From Lentimicrobium sp. L6 (GTDB lineage: Bacteria > Bacteroidota > Bacteroidia > Bacteroidales > UBA12170), in NCBI RefSeq assembly GCF_013166655.1, contig NZ_JABKCA010000035.1, forward strand, positions 1-51,377: a stretch of DNA of 51,377 nucleotides, read 5' to 3'. The translations under genes were made by a program, and so were the position numbers. Below, piece by piece: positions 1 to 11,603 of the stretch. Each line of letters starts with the position of its first letter. Position 1 is the stretch's first letter. The notes below the pieces were generated by a model. It was given only the letters and a program-made list of their open reading frames with translations, was not told where the DNA came from and made no database searches.

Positions 1-70
1 GATTGCTTACGCTTCGATTAAATTACACGAGACTTAAATGGGTAACCCTATAAATATATTTTAAATCTCC

Positions 71-2278
71 TTATTTCAAATGTTCCAAATAGAACTTGGT
101 CATTTTCTTGTAAAGATGTATTGTGGTATTTTTTCCTGTATATATTCCATGGTTGCTGTTTGGATACAACATCAATTCGAATTCTTTATCGGCAGCTACC
201 AAAGCCGTAATTAAATCGTAAGCATTATGAGGATGAACATTATCATCGGCCATACCGTGAATCAGCATATAGTTTCCTTTTAGTTTTTCTACGTGATTGA
301 TAGGAGAGTTGTCGTCGTAACCAGCTGCATTGGTTTGAGGAGTTCTCATATAACGCTCGGTGTAAATATTATCATAATATCTCCAGTTGGTAACTGGTGC
401 TACTGCAATTCCTGTATTGAAATGCTCAGCTCCTTTGGTCATACATAAGGTACTCATATAACCACCATAACTCCAACCAAAAATCCCGATTTTGTCTTTG
501 GCCACGTAAGGAAGTGACTCGAAATACTGAGCTGCTTCTATCTGATCTATAGTTTCGTATTTCCCTAATTCTTGATAAGTTACCTTTTTAAAAGCCTCCC
601 CTTTAAATCCAGTTCCTCTATTGTCTACACTTACTACTATAATGCCTTGTTGCGCAAAATATTGATACCAAGCATCGCGATATCCCCAAGAGTTTTTCAC
701 CGTTTGAGAACCAGGACCACCATAAATAGTGAATAAAACAGGATATTGTTTTGATTCATCAAAATTAGGAGGAAGGATTTGCCAAGTGCTTAATTTTACA
801 TCTTCGCTAGTGGTGATATCATAAAAAGTCTTTTTTTGATAATTATATTCTGCAATTCTGTCTTTTAATGCTTGATTGTCCTGCAATACTTTAATGGTTT
901 CTCCTTTGATAGACTTTAAAGAATAAACTGGAGGAGTGTTGGCATCGCTCCATGTAGCATTATAATATTTATAGTTGGCAGAGAAGGTTACACTGTTCCA
1001 TCCTTCTTTTACTTCAATTGGATTTTCTTTTCCTTTTAAGTTCACGCCAAATACTTCACGATTATAGGGCGCAGATTTTGCAGCTTGATAATAAACTACT
1101 TTTTCTTTACTGTCGTATCCAATAATATGGTCTACATCCCAATTTCCAGATGTCAATTGTTTTTGAAGTTTACCTTCCATGTTATAATAATAAACATGGT
1201 TGAAACCATCTAATTCAGATGTTAAAATAAAACCTGCATTTTCACCTTTTTTATTGGCTAAAATGTGAAAGTTATCAGTGATTTCAATATAGTATTCATT
1301 GGTTTCATTATAGATTTCAGTATGTTCACCTGTAGTAGGATTTGTTAATAGGAACTTCAAGTTATTCTGAAGACGGTTCATCCAAAAGATAACCAATTTA
1401 TCACTTTCATGGGTCCACTTCATACGAGGAATATAAATATCGGTTTCTTCACCAATATTCATGGTTTTGGTTTCACCAGTCGATAATTGATAAGTATGAA
1501 TACTCACCACACTATTGTCCTCGCCAGCTTTAGGATATTTATACTTTTCATGTTTTGGGTATAATTCTCCATAATAAGTCATCCAAAATTCTTTTACTTT
1601 GGACTCATCAAATTTATAATAGGCGATATAATCTCCATTTGGCGACCAGAAAAAAGCTTTGGTAAAAGCAAATTCTTCTTCATAAACCCAATCGGTAGTA
1701 CCATTAATAATAGATTCAAATTTACCATCGGTGGTGATTTGTTTCTCGCTCATATCGGCAAGATTCACAATGAAAAGATTGTTTTCACGAACAAAGGCTA
1801 TTTTTGTAGCGTCAGGAGAGAAGCTAGCCAATCTTTGTTTCCCATTGTCGCTTAATAAGGTCAAACTCTTGTCTTCTATGGAATAGATATAGAAATTGGA
1901 TTTGCTAGAATGACGATAAATGGCTTCTGTTTCCGTTGAAAGTAAAACTAAATCTTCCTTGGGGCTAAATTCATAACTATCATATTTCAGCGTTACACTA
2001 TCATTGATGATTAGTGTTTTATTCTCAATGATCATTCTGGTTTTCTCACCGGTAGCATAGCTATACTCTTCAATTCCTTCTTTACTGATTTTACAATAAT
2101 GTTCCCCATCGTTCATAGCTTGTATTCCTCTAACAGAGCGAGGATAGAATTGATATTCTTTAAAAATCTTTTCTAAGCTAAGTTCTTTGGCTTTTGGAGC
2201 CTCTGTTCTAACCAGTGTTTGTGCACTTAAGCTGCCTGATAATAATAAGGCGAGACATATTTGAAGGATGTTCTTCAT
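71..2278 (-). CDS. Secreted dipeptidyl peptidase IV-type serine peptidase (S9B)
   Basis: This 735-residue protein should remove N-terminal dipeptides, typically X-Pro, from peptides outside the inner membrane. It starts with a signal peptide (about residues 1-20, ending LSAQ). A long beta-propeller region follows and then a C-terminal alpha/beta-hydrolase domain. The nucleophile motif GWSYGG places Ser603, HGMADDN places Asp678 and NSNHG places His710; order and spacing match DPP-IV. The N-terminal-amine-binding double glutamate occurs in DWVYEEEF (near residue 200), which separates DPP-IV from plain prolyl oligopeptidases. Length is normal for the family. The gene stands alone, diverging from the next gene, with a TAccTTTG element 26 nt upstream. 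Substrate preference is family knowledge, not visible here. Confidence 0.95.
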   Translation of the reverse strand: MKNILQICLALLLSGSLSAQTLVRTEAPKAKELSLEKIFKEYQFYPRSVRGIQAMNDGEHYCKISKEGIEEYSYATGEKTRMIIENKTLIINDSVTLKYDSYEFSPKEDLVLLSTETEAIYRHSSKSNFYIYSIEDKSLTLLSDNGKQRLASFSPDATKIAFVRENNLFIVNLADMSEKQITTDGKFESIINGTTDWVYEEEFAFTKAFFWSPNGDYIAYYKFDESKVKEFWMTYYGELYPKHEKYKYPKAGEDNSVVSIHTYQLSTGETKTMNIGEETDIYIPRMKWTHESDKLVIFWMNRLQNNLKFLLTNPTTGEHTEIYNETNEYYIEITDNFHILANKKGENAGFILTSELDGFNHVYYYNMEGKLQKQLTSGNWDVDHIIGYDSKEKVVYYQAAKSAPYNREVFGVNLKGKENPIEVKEGWNSVTFSANYKYYNATWSDANTPPVYSLKSIKGETIKVLQDNQALKDRIAEYNYQKKTFYDITTSEDVKLSTWQILPPNFDESKQYPVLFTIYGGPGSQTVKNSWGYRDAWYQYFAQQGIIVVSVDNRGTGFKGEAFKKVTYQELGKYETIDQIEAAQYFESLPYVAKDKIGIFGWSYGGYMSTLCMTKGAEHFNTGIAVAPVTNWRYYDNIYTERYMRTPQTNAAGYDDNSPINHVEKLKGNYMLIHGMADDNVHPHNAYDLITALVAADKEFELMLYPNSNHGIYTGKNTTIHLYKKMTKFYLEHLK

Positions 2279-2304
2279 GATTTATTATGTTTGATTTTAA
2301 GCGT

Positions 2305-2312
2305 CAAAGGTA
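2305..2312 (-). promoter_or_regulatory. Candidate -7 element (TAccTTTG) for the DPP-IV gene
   Basis: On the minus strand the octamer TACCTTTG fits the Bacteroidota -7 consensus TAnnTTTG and ends 26 nt before the peptidase ATG. No TTG sits at the ideal -33 distance, so only the -7 half is supported. Confidence 0.45.
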
Positions 2313-2426
2313 AAAATTTTGTCATTCCAATGATAGCTTAGCTTCAAATCTCTTTGTTATTTTGTCTTTTTCTAAAGAGTTAGTTTTTGTCCGTATTCGG
2401 ACATCTGTTATTATTAAAATATTTTC

Positions 2427-2434
2427 TATTTTTG
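2427..2434 (+). promoter_or_regulatory. Candidate -7 element (TAttTTTG) for the DUF4476 gene
   Basis: TATTTTTG matches the Bacteroidota -7 consensus and lies about 63 nt before the ATG at 2498. No clear -33 TTG is seen at standard spacing. Confidence 0.35.
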
Positions 2435-2497
2435 GCATCCCATTATTCCATATTTCTAAATTGGCACAGTTTTTTATTACATCAATTCAAAAACAAT

Positions 2498-3442
2498 ATG
2501 AAAAAAACAATTCTACTCTTTAGTATTTTATTTGTGAGTCTTCTCTCATTTGCTCAAAGCTCCAATTTGATCATCTTCTCAGAAAATGGAGAAAGGTTTT
2601 CAGTGGTATTGAATGGGATTTTACAGAATGGACAGCCAGAAACCAATGTGATGGTTCAGGGATTAATCGCACCCACTTATCAAGCGAAAATCATTTTTGA
2701 GAATGCTCAAATTCCAGAGTTAACAAAAACCATTTATTTGAATGAGCCTAATGTTCAGGTCACTTTAAAATTGAAGACCAATAAAAAAGGAAATTATGTA
2801 TTGAGAATGTTCAATACGGTTCCTTTAGCTCAAGCCCCTCCTCGTCCTCCTCAACAACAAGTGGTGATGTTTACCACAACTCCAGCTGTAGCAACTTCTG
2901 TTACACATACCACTACAACTACTTCAGTTCATGGTGATGGCCATCCAACAGGCGAAAACGTTAATATGAATGTGAACATGGGCGGAGTGAGTATGAATGT
3001 GAACGTGAATGCAACGGAAACCGGTTCTTCTACCTTTACCGAAACTTATACGACTTCTACCACCACCACCACTACAAATGGTGGAATGCATAGTGAGCCA
3101 ACAAGTAATTATGTATTGCCGGGTTATAGTGGCCCTTATGGATGTCCTTATCCCATGTCTCAACACGATTTTGAAAATGCCAAGAGAAGTATTTCGTCAA
3201 AAGATTTTAGCGATAGCAAGTTAAAGCTAGCTCAGCAAATTATTGATAGCAATTGTTTATTGAGTTCACAAGTAAGACAGATGATGGAGCTTTTTGACTT
3301 TGAGGACGATAAGTTAACATTAGCGAAATATGCTTTCGGTTATACATTAGATTATGGTAATTATTATCAAGTAAATGATGCTTTTGAATATGAATCTTCT
3401 ATTGATGAATTAGATGATTATATGAGGTCATTTAGGCGATAA
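2498..3442 (+). CDS. Exported DUF4476 protein
   Basis: The product has 314 residues and begins with a signal peptide ending SFAQ (about residues 1-20). The frame is open further upstream, but the ATG at 2498 is chosen because the signal peptide starts exactly there. The middle (about 120-220) is low complexity and rich in Thr, Pro, Val and Asn. The last 90 residues (from MSQHDFENAK) look like the DUF4476 domain, an alpha-helical module common in Bacteroidota secreted proteins, with alternating DF/DD segments. Its function is unknown and it is probably periplasmic or surface-exposed. A strong hairpin terminator follows the stop codon. The domain call rests on recognition of the pattern. Confidence 0.8.
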   Translation: MKKTILLFSILFVSLLSFAQSSNLIIFSENGERFSVVLNGILQNGQPETNVMVQGLIAPTYQAKIIFENAQIPELTKTIYLNEPNVQVTLKLKTNKKGNYVLRMFNTVPLAQAPPRPPQQQVVMFTTTPAVATSVTHTTTTTSVHGDGHPTGENVNMNVNMGGVSMNVNVNATETGSSTFTETYTTSTTTTTTNGGMHSEPTSNYVLPGYSGPYGCPYPMSQHDFENAKRSISSKDFSDSKLKLAQQIIDSNCLLSSQVRQMMELFDFEDDKLTLAKYAFGYTLDYGNYYQVNDAFEYESSIDELDDYMRSFRR

Positions 3443-3455
3443 ATTTGTAATATTG

Positions 3456-3500
3456 CCCATTACAAGAAAGGCGATTGCTTTGTCTTGTAGTGGGTTTTTT
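3456..3500 (+). terminator. Rho-independent terminator
   Basis: Twelve-base arms CCCATTACAAGA / TCTTGTAGTGGG (one G-U pair) are followed directly by TTTTTT. The terminator sits between the DUF4476 gene and the beta-galactosidase gene, so the two are probably separate units. Confidence 0.85.
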
Positions 3501-3517
3501 ATGTCAAAAAAAAATAG

Positions 3518-7195
<3,678 letters not shown>

Positions 7196-7616
7196 AAAAA
7201 AATACCACAGAGGCAGAGGCACTGCGACACAGAGGATGTTGTGAATAAAAGATGCCGCAGAGCATACTGTCGGTTCACTTAGGTTCAAGATTCCTTGTTG
7301 GCCTTCAGATTAATCAATTACCTTTTAATTCTTATGCGCTCTTGGCGAATTTTCTTTGCGTTTTCTTTGCGTGAAATTTTTTGAAGTTTGAAGTCAGAAG
7401 TTTCCTTATTCAATGTTTGGTGATTTCAATACTTTGCCACTCTGGATATGCAGAGATTCTTAGTAGCCTATAAATTCAATTATGGATATGCTTCTCTTAG
7501 TCTTTGCCTACTCTGAGCATAGTCGAAGGAAGTCTGTGTGACAATCAAATTTTCGGTAATCCTCGTAAACACTATCCAATAAACTTTTCAGACCTTTGCC
7601 ATTAAATTAAGATTTA
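7196..7616. other. Intergenic region with REP-like fragments, no gene
   Basis: I find no credible gene in these 421 bases. The segment holds short repetitive text rather than coding sequence. The start is built from ACAGAGGCAGAGGCACTG-type words, followed by two TTTTCTTTGCG copies near 7345-7372. Near 7510-7530 is CTGAGCATAGTCGAAGGA, a half-element of a palindromic intergenic repeat often seen in Bacteroidota genomes. A promoter for the following membrane protein must lie here but I could not place it. Confidence 0.5.
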
Positions 7617-8306
7617 ATGAAAAAAGCCGATTTTATATTATTGGCAGCGGTTGCGCTGTTTTTTCTTCCCTTTTTCACCTGTCAGTTTGTATTTGATTCT
7701 TATATCAACTTCAATGCAGAACATGGCATGATCATGAGCTTTATTAAGTTCGGATTATTGGCTACTTTAGGCGAAGTCATTGGTTTAAGAATCAGAACAG
7801 GAAGCTATTATCAAAAAGGTTTTGGTTTAATTCCTCGCGCTATTGTTTGGGGCTTTTTAGGATTAACCATAAAAATGGCTTTTGTGATTTTTGCTGTGGG
7901 AACTCCTGCTTTCTTGGCTTATTTAGGCATGAAAGATGCACCCATATTAATGAAAGAAGCCTTTTCCTTCGATAAACTTTTAGTGGCTTTTAGTATTAGT
8001 GCTGCCATGAATTTAATATATGCTCCAGTGATGATGACTTTGCATAAAATTACAGATATGCATATTATTCAAAATGGAGGAAGCATAGCAGGATTATTTA
8101 AACCTATAAAATTCAAAGAACATTTTGTAAATTTGGACTGGACAGTTCAGTGGGGTTTTGTCTTTAAAAAGACCATTCCTTTTTTCTGGATTCCGGCGCA
8201 TACCATTACTTTTATGTTGCCTCCAGATTTTCAAGTACTCTTTGCAGCGTTATTAGGAATTGCCTTAGGAATGATTTTGGCTGTGGCTGGGATGAAGAAG
8301 AAATAA
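7617..8306 (+). CDS. Integral membrane protein, possibly Mpv17/PMP22-like
   Basis: The protein has 229 residues and is dominated by hydrophobic segments (about 5-25, 38-55, 75-105, 118-140 and 195-225), so it is an inner-membrane protein with four or more helices. The C-terminal part resembles the Mpv17/PMP22 signature: a conserved Trp stretch (LDWTVQWGFVFKK) followed by FFWIPAHT and a final hydrophobic helix. That family is small and functionally ill-defined, with pore-like or metabolite-passage roles suggested in eukaryotes. The similarity is by eye and modest. The gene stands alone. Confidence 0.6.
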   Translation: MKKADFILLAAVALFFLPFFTCQFVFDSYINFNAEHGMIMSFIKFGLLATLGEVIGLRIRTGSYYQKGFGLIPRAIVWGFLGLTIKMAFVIFAVGTPAFLAYLGMKDAPILMKEAFSFDKLLVAFSISAAMNLIYAPVMMTLHKITDMHIIQNGGSIAGLFKPIKFKEHFVNLDWTVQWGFVFKKTIPFFWIPAHTITFMLPPDFQVLFAALLGIALGMILAVAGMKKK

Positions 8307-8309
8307 GAG

Positions 8310-8499
8310 AGTTAACAGTTAATAACTAACAGTTAATAGTTAACAGTGTTTGCAACAGAGTTAGTTAAGGAAAGTAGAAAGCTTTTATTTACAATAAGAA
8401 ATAGTTCTTTTAATAATGAATCAATTAAAAATGATCAAATAATGGGTATGAAGGCTATGGTTTGGCTTACTATTCACTGTTAACTGTTCACTTTTAACT
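8310..8499. repeat. Heptamer repeat array with inverted partner upstream of the aminotransferase
   Basis: At 8310-8348 the 7-mer AGTTAAC and close variants (AGTTAAT, AACTAAC) recur about five times in tandem. At 8475-8499 the same text appears inverted. The 11-mer AGTTAACAGTG at 8338-8348 pairs perfectly with CACTGTTAACT at 8475-8485. The array lies between two same-strand genes and ends 12 bases before the aminotransferase ATG. Confidence 0.8.
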
Positions 8500-8510
8500 A
8501 AAATAAAATT

Positions 8511-9830
8511 ATGAAAAATACACCAATCAATTACGACATCGTTAGCCAGAAGGTTAAAGAAAGTGGAGTGGCACAAGTGGGAAGTGCTTCCATCAGAGAA
8601 ATCAAAAAGCTTGTTGACAATATTGAAAAGGCAACTGGGGATAAATTCATCAGAATGGAGATGGGGATTCCTGGAATTCCAGCTTCTCAATATGGAGTGA
8701 AAGCCCAAATAAAAGCCTTAGAGGATGGTGTAGCAGCAATATATCCTGATATTCAGGGAATACCTCCTTTGAAGAATGAAATCAGTCGTTTTGTAAAGAA
8801 CTTTTTAGATGTGGATGTGGCTCCAGAAGGTTGTATTCCTACAGTAGGAAGTATGCAAGGTGGATTCGCTGCTTTTATGATGCTTTCTCGTATTCATAAG
8901 AAAAAAGACACCACTTTGTTTATCGATCCAGGTTTTCCTGTTCACAAAATGCAGCATAAAGTATTGGGTTTGAAATTCGATACTTTTGATGTTTATAATT
9001 ATAGAGGCGAAAAGCTAAGAGAAAAATTAGAAGAGTATTTCTCAAAAGGAAATATCCATTCAGTTATTTACAGTAACCCTAATAATCCAAGTTGGATATG
9101 TTTTACCGAAACAGAATTACAGATTATCGGTGAATTAGCTACTAAGTATGATGTGGTGATTATGGAAGATTTAGCTTACTTCGCTATGGATTTCCGTAAA
9201 GATTATAGTGTGTTGGGAGAAGCTCCTTTCCAGCCTTCTGTAGCTAAGTATACTGATAATTATATGTTGTTCATATCCAGTTCTAAGAGCTTTAGCTATG
9301 CTGGAGAAAGAATTGGAATGATGGTGATTTCTGATGGGCTTTATCAACGAAAGTATGAAGATTTACTGCGCTTTTATCCTAATGCTGGATTTGGTTACTC
9401 TATGATATTTGGTACCATGTATCCTTTGAGTTCTGGGACTTCTCATTCTACTCAGTATGGCCTTCATGGCATATTGAAAGCGGTTAATGATGGTGATTAT
9501 AATTTCCGTGATGAGGTGATGATTTACGGAGAAAAAGCCAAAGTAATGAAGAAGCTTTTCTTAGAGAATGGTTTCACTATAGTTTACGATAAGGATGAGG
9601 GCGAACCCATTGCCGATGGTTTCTACTTTACTTTTGCCTATGAAGGCTTTAGCGGAGTGGAATTACTTAATGAATTGGTATACTATGGCATTAGTGCTAT
9701 TTCTTTAAGTATCACAGGTAGTGAGCGTCATGAAGGCGTTAGAGCTTGTGTTTCTTTGGTGAAAGAAGAGCAATTTGCTGATTTGAAATATAGACTAGAA
9801 GAATTCAATAAGAATAATCCTATAGGTTAA
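8511..9830 (+). CDS. PLP-dependent aminotransferase, fold type I class I/II
   Basis: The 439-residue cytoplasmic enzyme belongs to the aspartate-aminotransferase superfamily. The PLP-binding lysine is in SSSKSFSYAGERIG (about residue 262), followed by the conserved arginine of that motif. SNPNNPSW (about 187) is the NPxNPTG-type loop, and EDLAYFAMD supplies the pyridine-N-contacting aspartate region. It is somewhat longer than the usual 390-410 residues. The substrate cannot be read from sequence and no pathway genes adjoin it, so only a transaminase or related PLP activity is claimed. The start is the first ATG after the heptamer array. Confidence 0.9.
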   Translation: MKNTPINYDIVSQKVKESGVAQVGSASIREIKKLVDNIEKATGDKFIRMEMGIPGIPASQYGVKAQIKALEDGVAAIYPDIQGIPPLKNEISRFVKNFLDVDVAPEGCIPTVGSMQGGFAAFMMLSRIHKKKDTTLFIDPGFPVHKMQHKVLGLKFDTFDVYNYRGEKLREKLEEYFSKGNIHSVIYSNPNNPSWICFTETELQIIGELATKYDVVIMEDLAYFAMDFRKDYSVLGEAPFQPSVAKYTDNYMLFISSSKSFSYAGERIGMMVISDGLYQRKYEDLLRFYPNAGFGYSMIFGTMYPLSSGTSHSTQYGLHGILKAVNDGDYNFRDEVMIYGEKAKVMKKLFLENGFTIVYDKDEGEPIADGFYFTFAYEGFSGVELLNELVYYGISAISLSITGSERHEGVRACVSLVKEEQFADLKYRLEEFNKNNPIG

Positions 9831-10273
9831 TAAACATTTGATATCCTAAAAAAGGATTTCTCTGAATAGTCCTTAGTGGAGCTTTGAGTATTTATCTGCC
9901 CCTTTGTGTTATACCAAATGTAGGTGGAAATATGCCTAAAGCCATTAATGTAAGTTACAATGATATAGCATAAAGGAATGCAAAGAACCAAATGAAGGAC
10001 CATTCTGTACAGGGCAAACGCATACTTTGTTAAAAATAATTAGAAAAATAACAGTACGCGTTTGCCCTGCCATTCTATATGGCTGCTTTTCTTGGGTTCA
10101 GAAAGACAGTATGTTAGACCTGATTGTAAGGAAGTCGGAGTTATTATAATATCTATCATTCCCATTCGAAGTCAGTAATTTAAAATCTTATTAAGAAGCC
10201 ATTGATTTAGAATAAGAATTGATTTGAATAATTCAAGTTTCCTATAGCATTAATTAAATTCATTTAAATGAAT
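9831..10273. other. Non-coding gap between convergent genes
   Basis: No gene is supported in these 443 bases. The gap holds a weak hairpin just after the aminotransferase (ATCCT/AGGAT near 9842-9857), a 60-bp inverted repeat with matching flanks (10000-10079) and the left half of a perfect palindrome over the kdsA stop codon. Both flanking genes end here, so terminators are expected. Confidence 0.6.
10000..10079. repeat. 60-bp inverted-repeat element with direct flanking repeats
   Basis: Arms CAGGGCAAACGCATAC (10010-10025) and GTACGCGTTTGCCCTG (10054-10069) pair over 16 bases with one mismatch. They enclose 28 AT-rich bases. The element is flanked exactly by CCATTCTGTA (10000-10009) and CCATTCTATA (10070-10079), a 9/10 direct repeat like a target-site duplication. 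It could be a miniature mobile element or a REP-like palindrome. Confidence 0.7.
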
Positions 10274-10287
10274 TTAATTAATGCTAT
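10244..10287. repeat. Perfect 44-bp palindrome spanning the kdsA stop codon
   Basis: All 44 bases (from ATAGCATTAATT to its mirror AATTAATGCTAT, centre TTTAAA) form a perfect palindrome without a spacer. The right part encodes the last four kdsA residues and the stop; the left part is untranslated. It is AT-rich, so it is a poor intrinsic terminator by itself. Confidence 0.85.
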
Positions 10288-11086
10288 GAATGGCAGCTCT
10301 AATTTTCAAAAGCTTCACCAATAGCGCTTCCAAATATTCTAATTTCAGCATATTGGCTCCATCGGAAAGAGCGATAGCGGGATTGGGATGTGTTTCAATA
10401 AAAATACCATCTGCACCTACGGCAATTCCTGCTTTAGCAACGGTTTCTATTAATTCTGGTTTTCCTCCAGTAACTCCACCTTCTTGGTTGGGTTGCTGTA
10501 AACTATGAGTAATATCTAGAATAACAGGAACATTATTCTTTTGCATTTCGGGGATTCCTCTATAATCGATGACCATATCTTGATAGCCAAACATATTTCC
10601 CCTATCAGTAAGCATGATATTTTCGTTTCCAGATTCTCTCACTTTTTGAACCGCAAACTTCATGGAACCTGCACTTAGGAATTGACCCTTTTTAATATTG
10701 ATGATTTTTCCGGTTTTGGCAGCAGCTACCAATAAATCGGTTTGGCGACAAAGGAAGGCGGGAATTTGCAGCACATCTACATATTGTGCCGCTATGGCAG
10801 CTTCTTCGGCACTATGAATATCGGTAACTGTAGGAATATTCAACTCCTCAGAAACTCGTTTAATAGCTTCTAATGCTTTGATATCCCCAATTCCAGTGAA
10901 GGAATCTAGTCTAGAACGATTAGCTTTTCTATAACTGGCTTTAAATACATAGGGAATATCCAACCTATCGCAAATGGCTTTCACCTCACGGGCAATTTCT
11001 AAAGGCATTTCTGTATTCTCCACGGCACAAGGGCCAGCGAGTAAAAAAAAGTTTTTATGCTGAGTAAGTTCCTGAAATATTGACAT
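10274..11086 (-). CDS. kdsA: 3-deoxy-8-phosphooctulonate synthase (KDO-8-P synthase)
   Basis: KdsA condenses phosphoenolpyruvate with D-arabinose 5-phosphate to KDO-8-phosphate, the first committed step to the KDO of lipopolysaccharide, in the cytoplasm. The 270-residue length is typical. Diagnostic motifs are LAGPCAVEN, KASYRKANRS, TDIHS, CRQTDLL, KKGQFLS, TDRG, DITHSLQQPN and FIETHPNP. Cys20 in GPCA marks the metal-dependent class (the metal-independent E. coli type has Asn there). The ATG overlaps the stop codon of the upstream marR-type gene by one base (TAATG), so the two are translationally coupled. That is an unusual partner for a lipopolysaccharide gene. Confidence 0.97.
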   Translation of the reverse strand: MSIFQELTQHKNFFLLAGPCAVENTEMPLEIAREVKAICDRLDIPYVFKASYRKANRSRLDSFTGIGDIKALEAIKRVSEELNIPTVTDIHSAEEAAIAAQYVDVLQIPAFLCRQTDLLVAAAKTGKIINIKKGQFLSAGSMKFAVQKVRESGNENIMLTDRGNMFGYQDMVIDYRGIPEMQKNNVPVILDITHSLQQPNQEGGVTGGKPELIETVAKAGIAVGADGIFIETHPNPAIALSDGANMLKLEYLEALLVKLLKIRAAIHSIN

Positions 11087-11499
11087 TATACTGCTTCGAT
11101 TAGTTTGTTAAGACTCGATTTTATGGTTTCCACATCTTTTGTGGCAATCTTTTCGCATAGAGTGGTTTCTCTATCGAGTCGATATTCTAATATTTTATTC
11201 ATAATCTCCTTGCCCAATGGAGTCATTTTAATGTCGATGGCTCTTCTGTCTGTTTTATTTGTCGAGCGAGTGAGATATTCTTTATTGACCATTTTGTCAA
11301 TAATTCTGCTCACACGAGATAAGGAGAGTTGCATTTTTTCTGCTACACTATAGCTATTAAAATGAGTGCAATCTCTTAGACAGAGGAACATATTATATTC
11401 TGCTTGAGAAATATCGAGGGAATGAAAAAATGCTTCATCTCCTTGGATACATTTCTTCTTTAATTCGTAAATAAGTTCAAGGATAGTTGAATCTGCCAT
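11086..11499 (-). CDS. MarR-family winged-helix transcriptional regulator
   Basis: The 137-residue protein has the MarR layout: N-terminal helices, a winged helix at about residues 45-95 (recognition segment SVAEKMQLSLSRVSRIIDKM) and a wing with the basic DRRAIDIKMT motif. C-terminal dimerisation helices follow. It probably binds DNA as a dimer and responds to a small ligand or a redox signal; neither is visible here. It is the first gene of a two-gene operon with kdsA (TAATG overlap). A full TTG-N19-TAttTTTG promoter lies 18 nt upstream, so autoregulation of the operon is a reasonable inference. Confidence 0.9.
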   Translation of the reverse strand: MADSTILELIYELKKKCIQGDEAFFHSLDISQAEYNMFLCLRDCTHFNSYSVAEKMQLSLSRVSRIIDKMVNKEYLTRSTNKTDRRAIDIKMTPLGKEIMNKILEYRLDRETTLCEKIATKDVETIKSSLNKLIEAV

Positions 11500-11516
11500 A
11501 TTTATATGCTTTTATG

Positions 11517-11546
11517 CAAAAATAATCAGCCTGAGAAAATAAACAA
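11517..11546 (-). promoter_or_regulatory. Bacteroidota sigma promoter for marR-kdsA
   Basis: On the minus strand a TTG (11546-11544) is followed after exactly 19 bases by TATTTTTG (11524-11517). This matches the TTG-N19-TAnnTTTG consensus, and the -7 box ends 17 bases before the marR ATG. It is the cleanest promoter in the window. Confidence 0.7.
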
Positions 11547-11603
11547 TAACAAAGTTTTTATTTTCAGCTTATTTTGAATAATTATTTACAAATTAGTTGA
11601 TAT

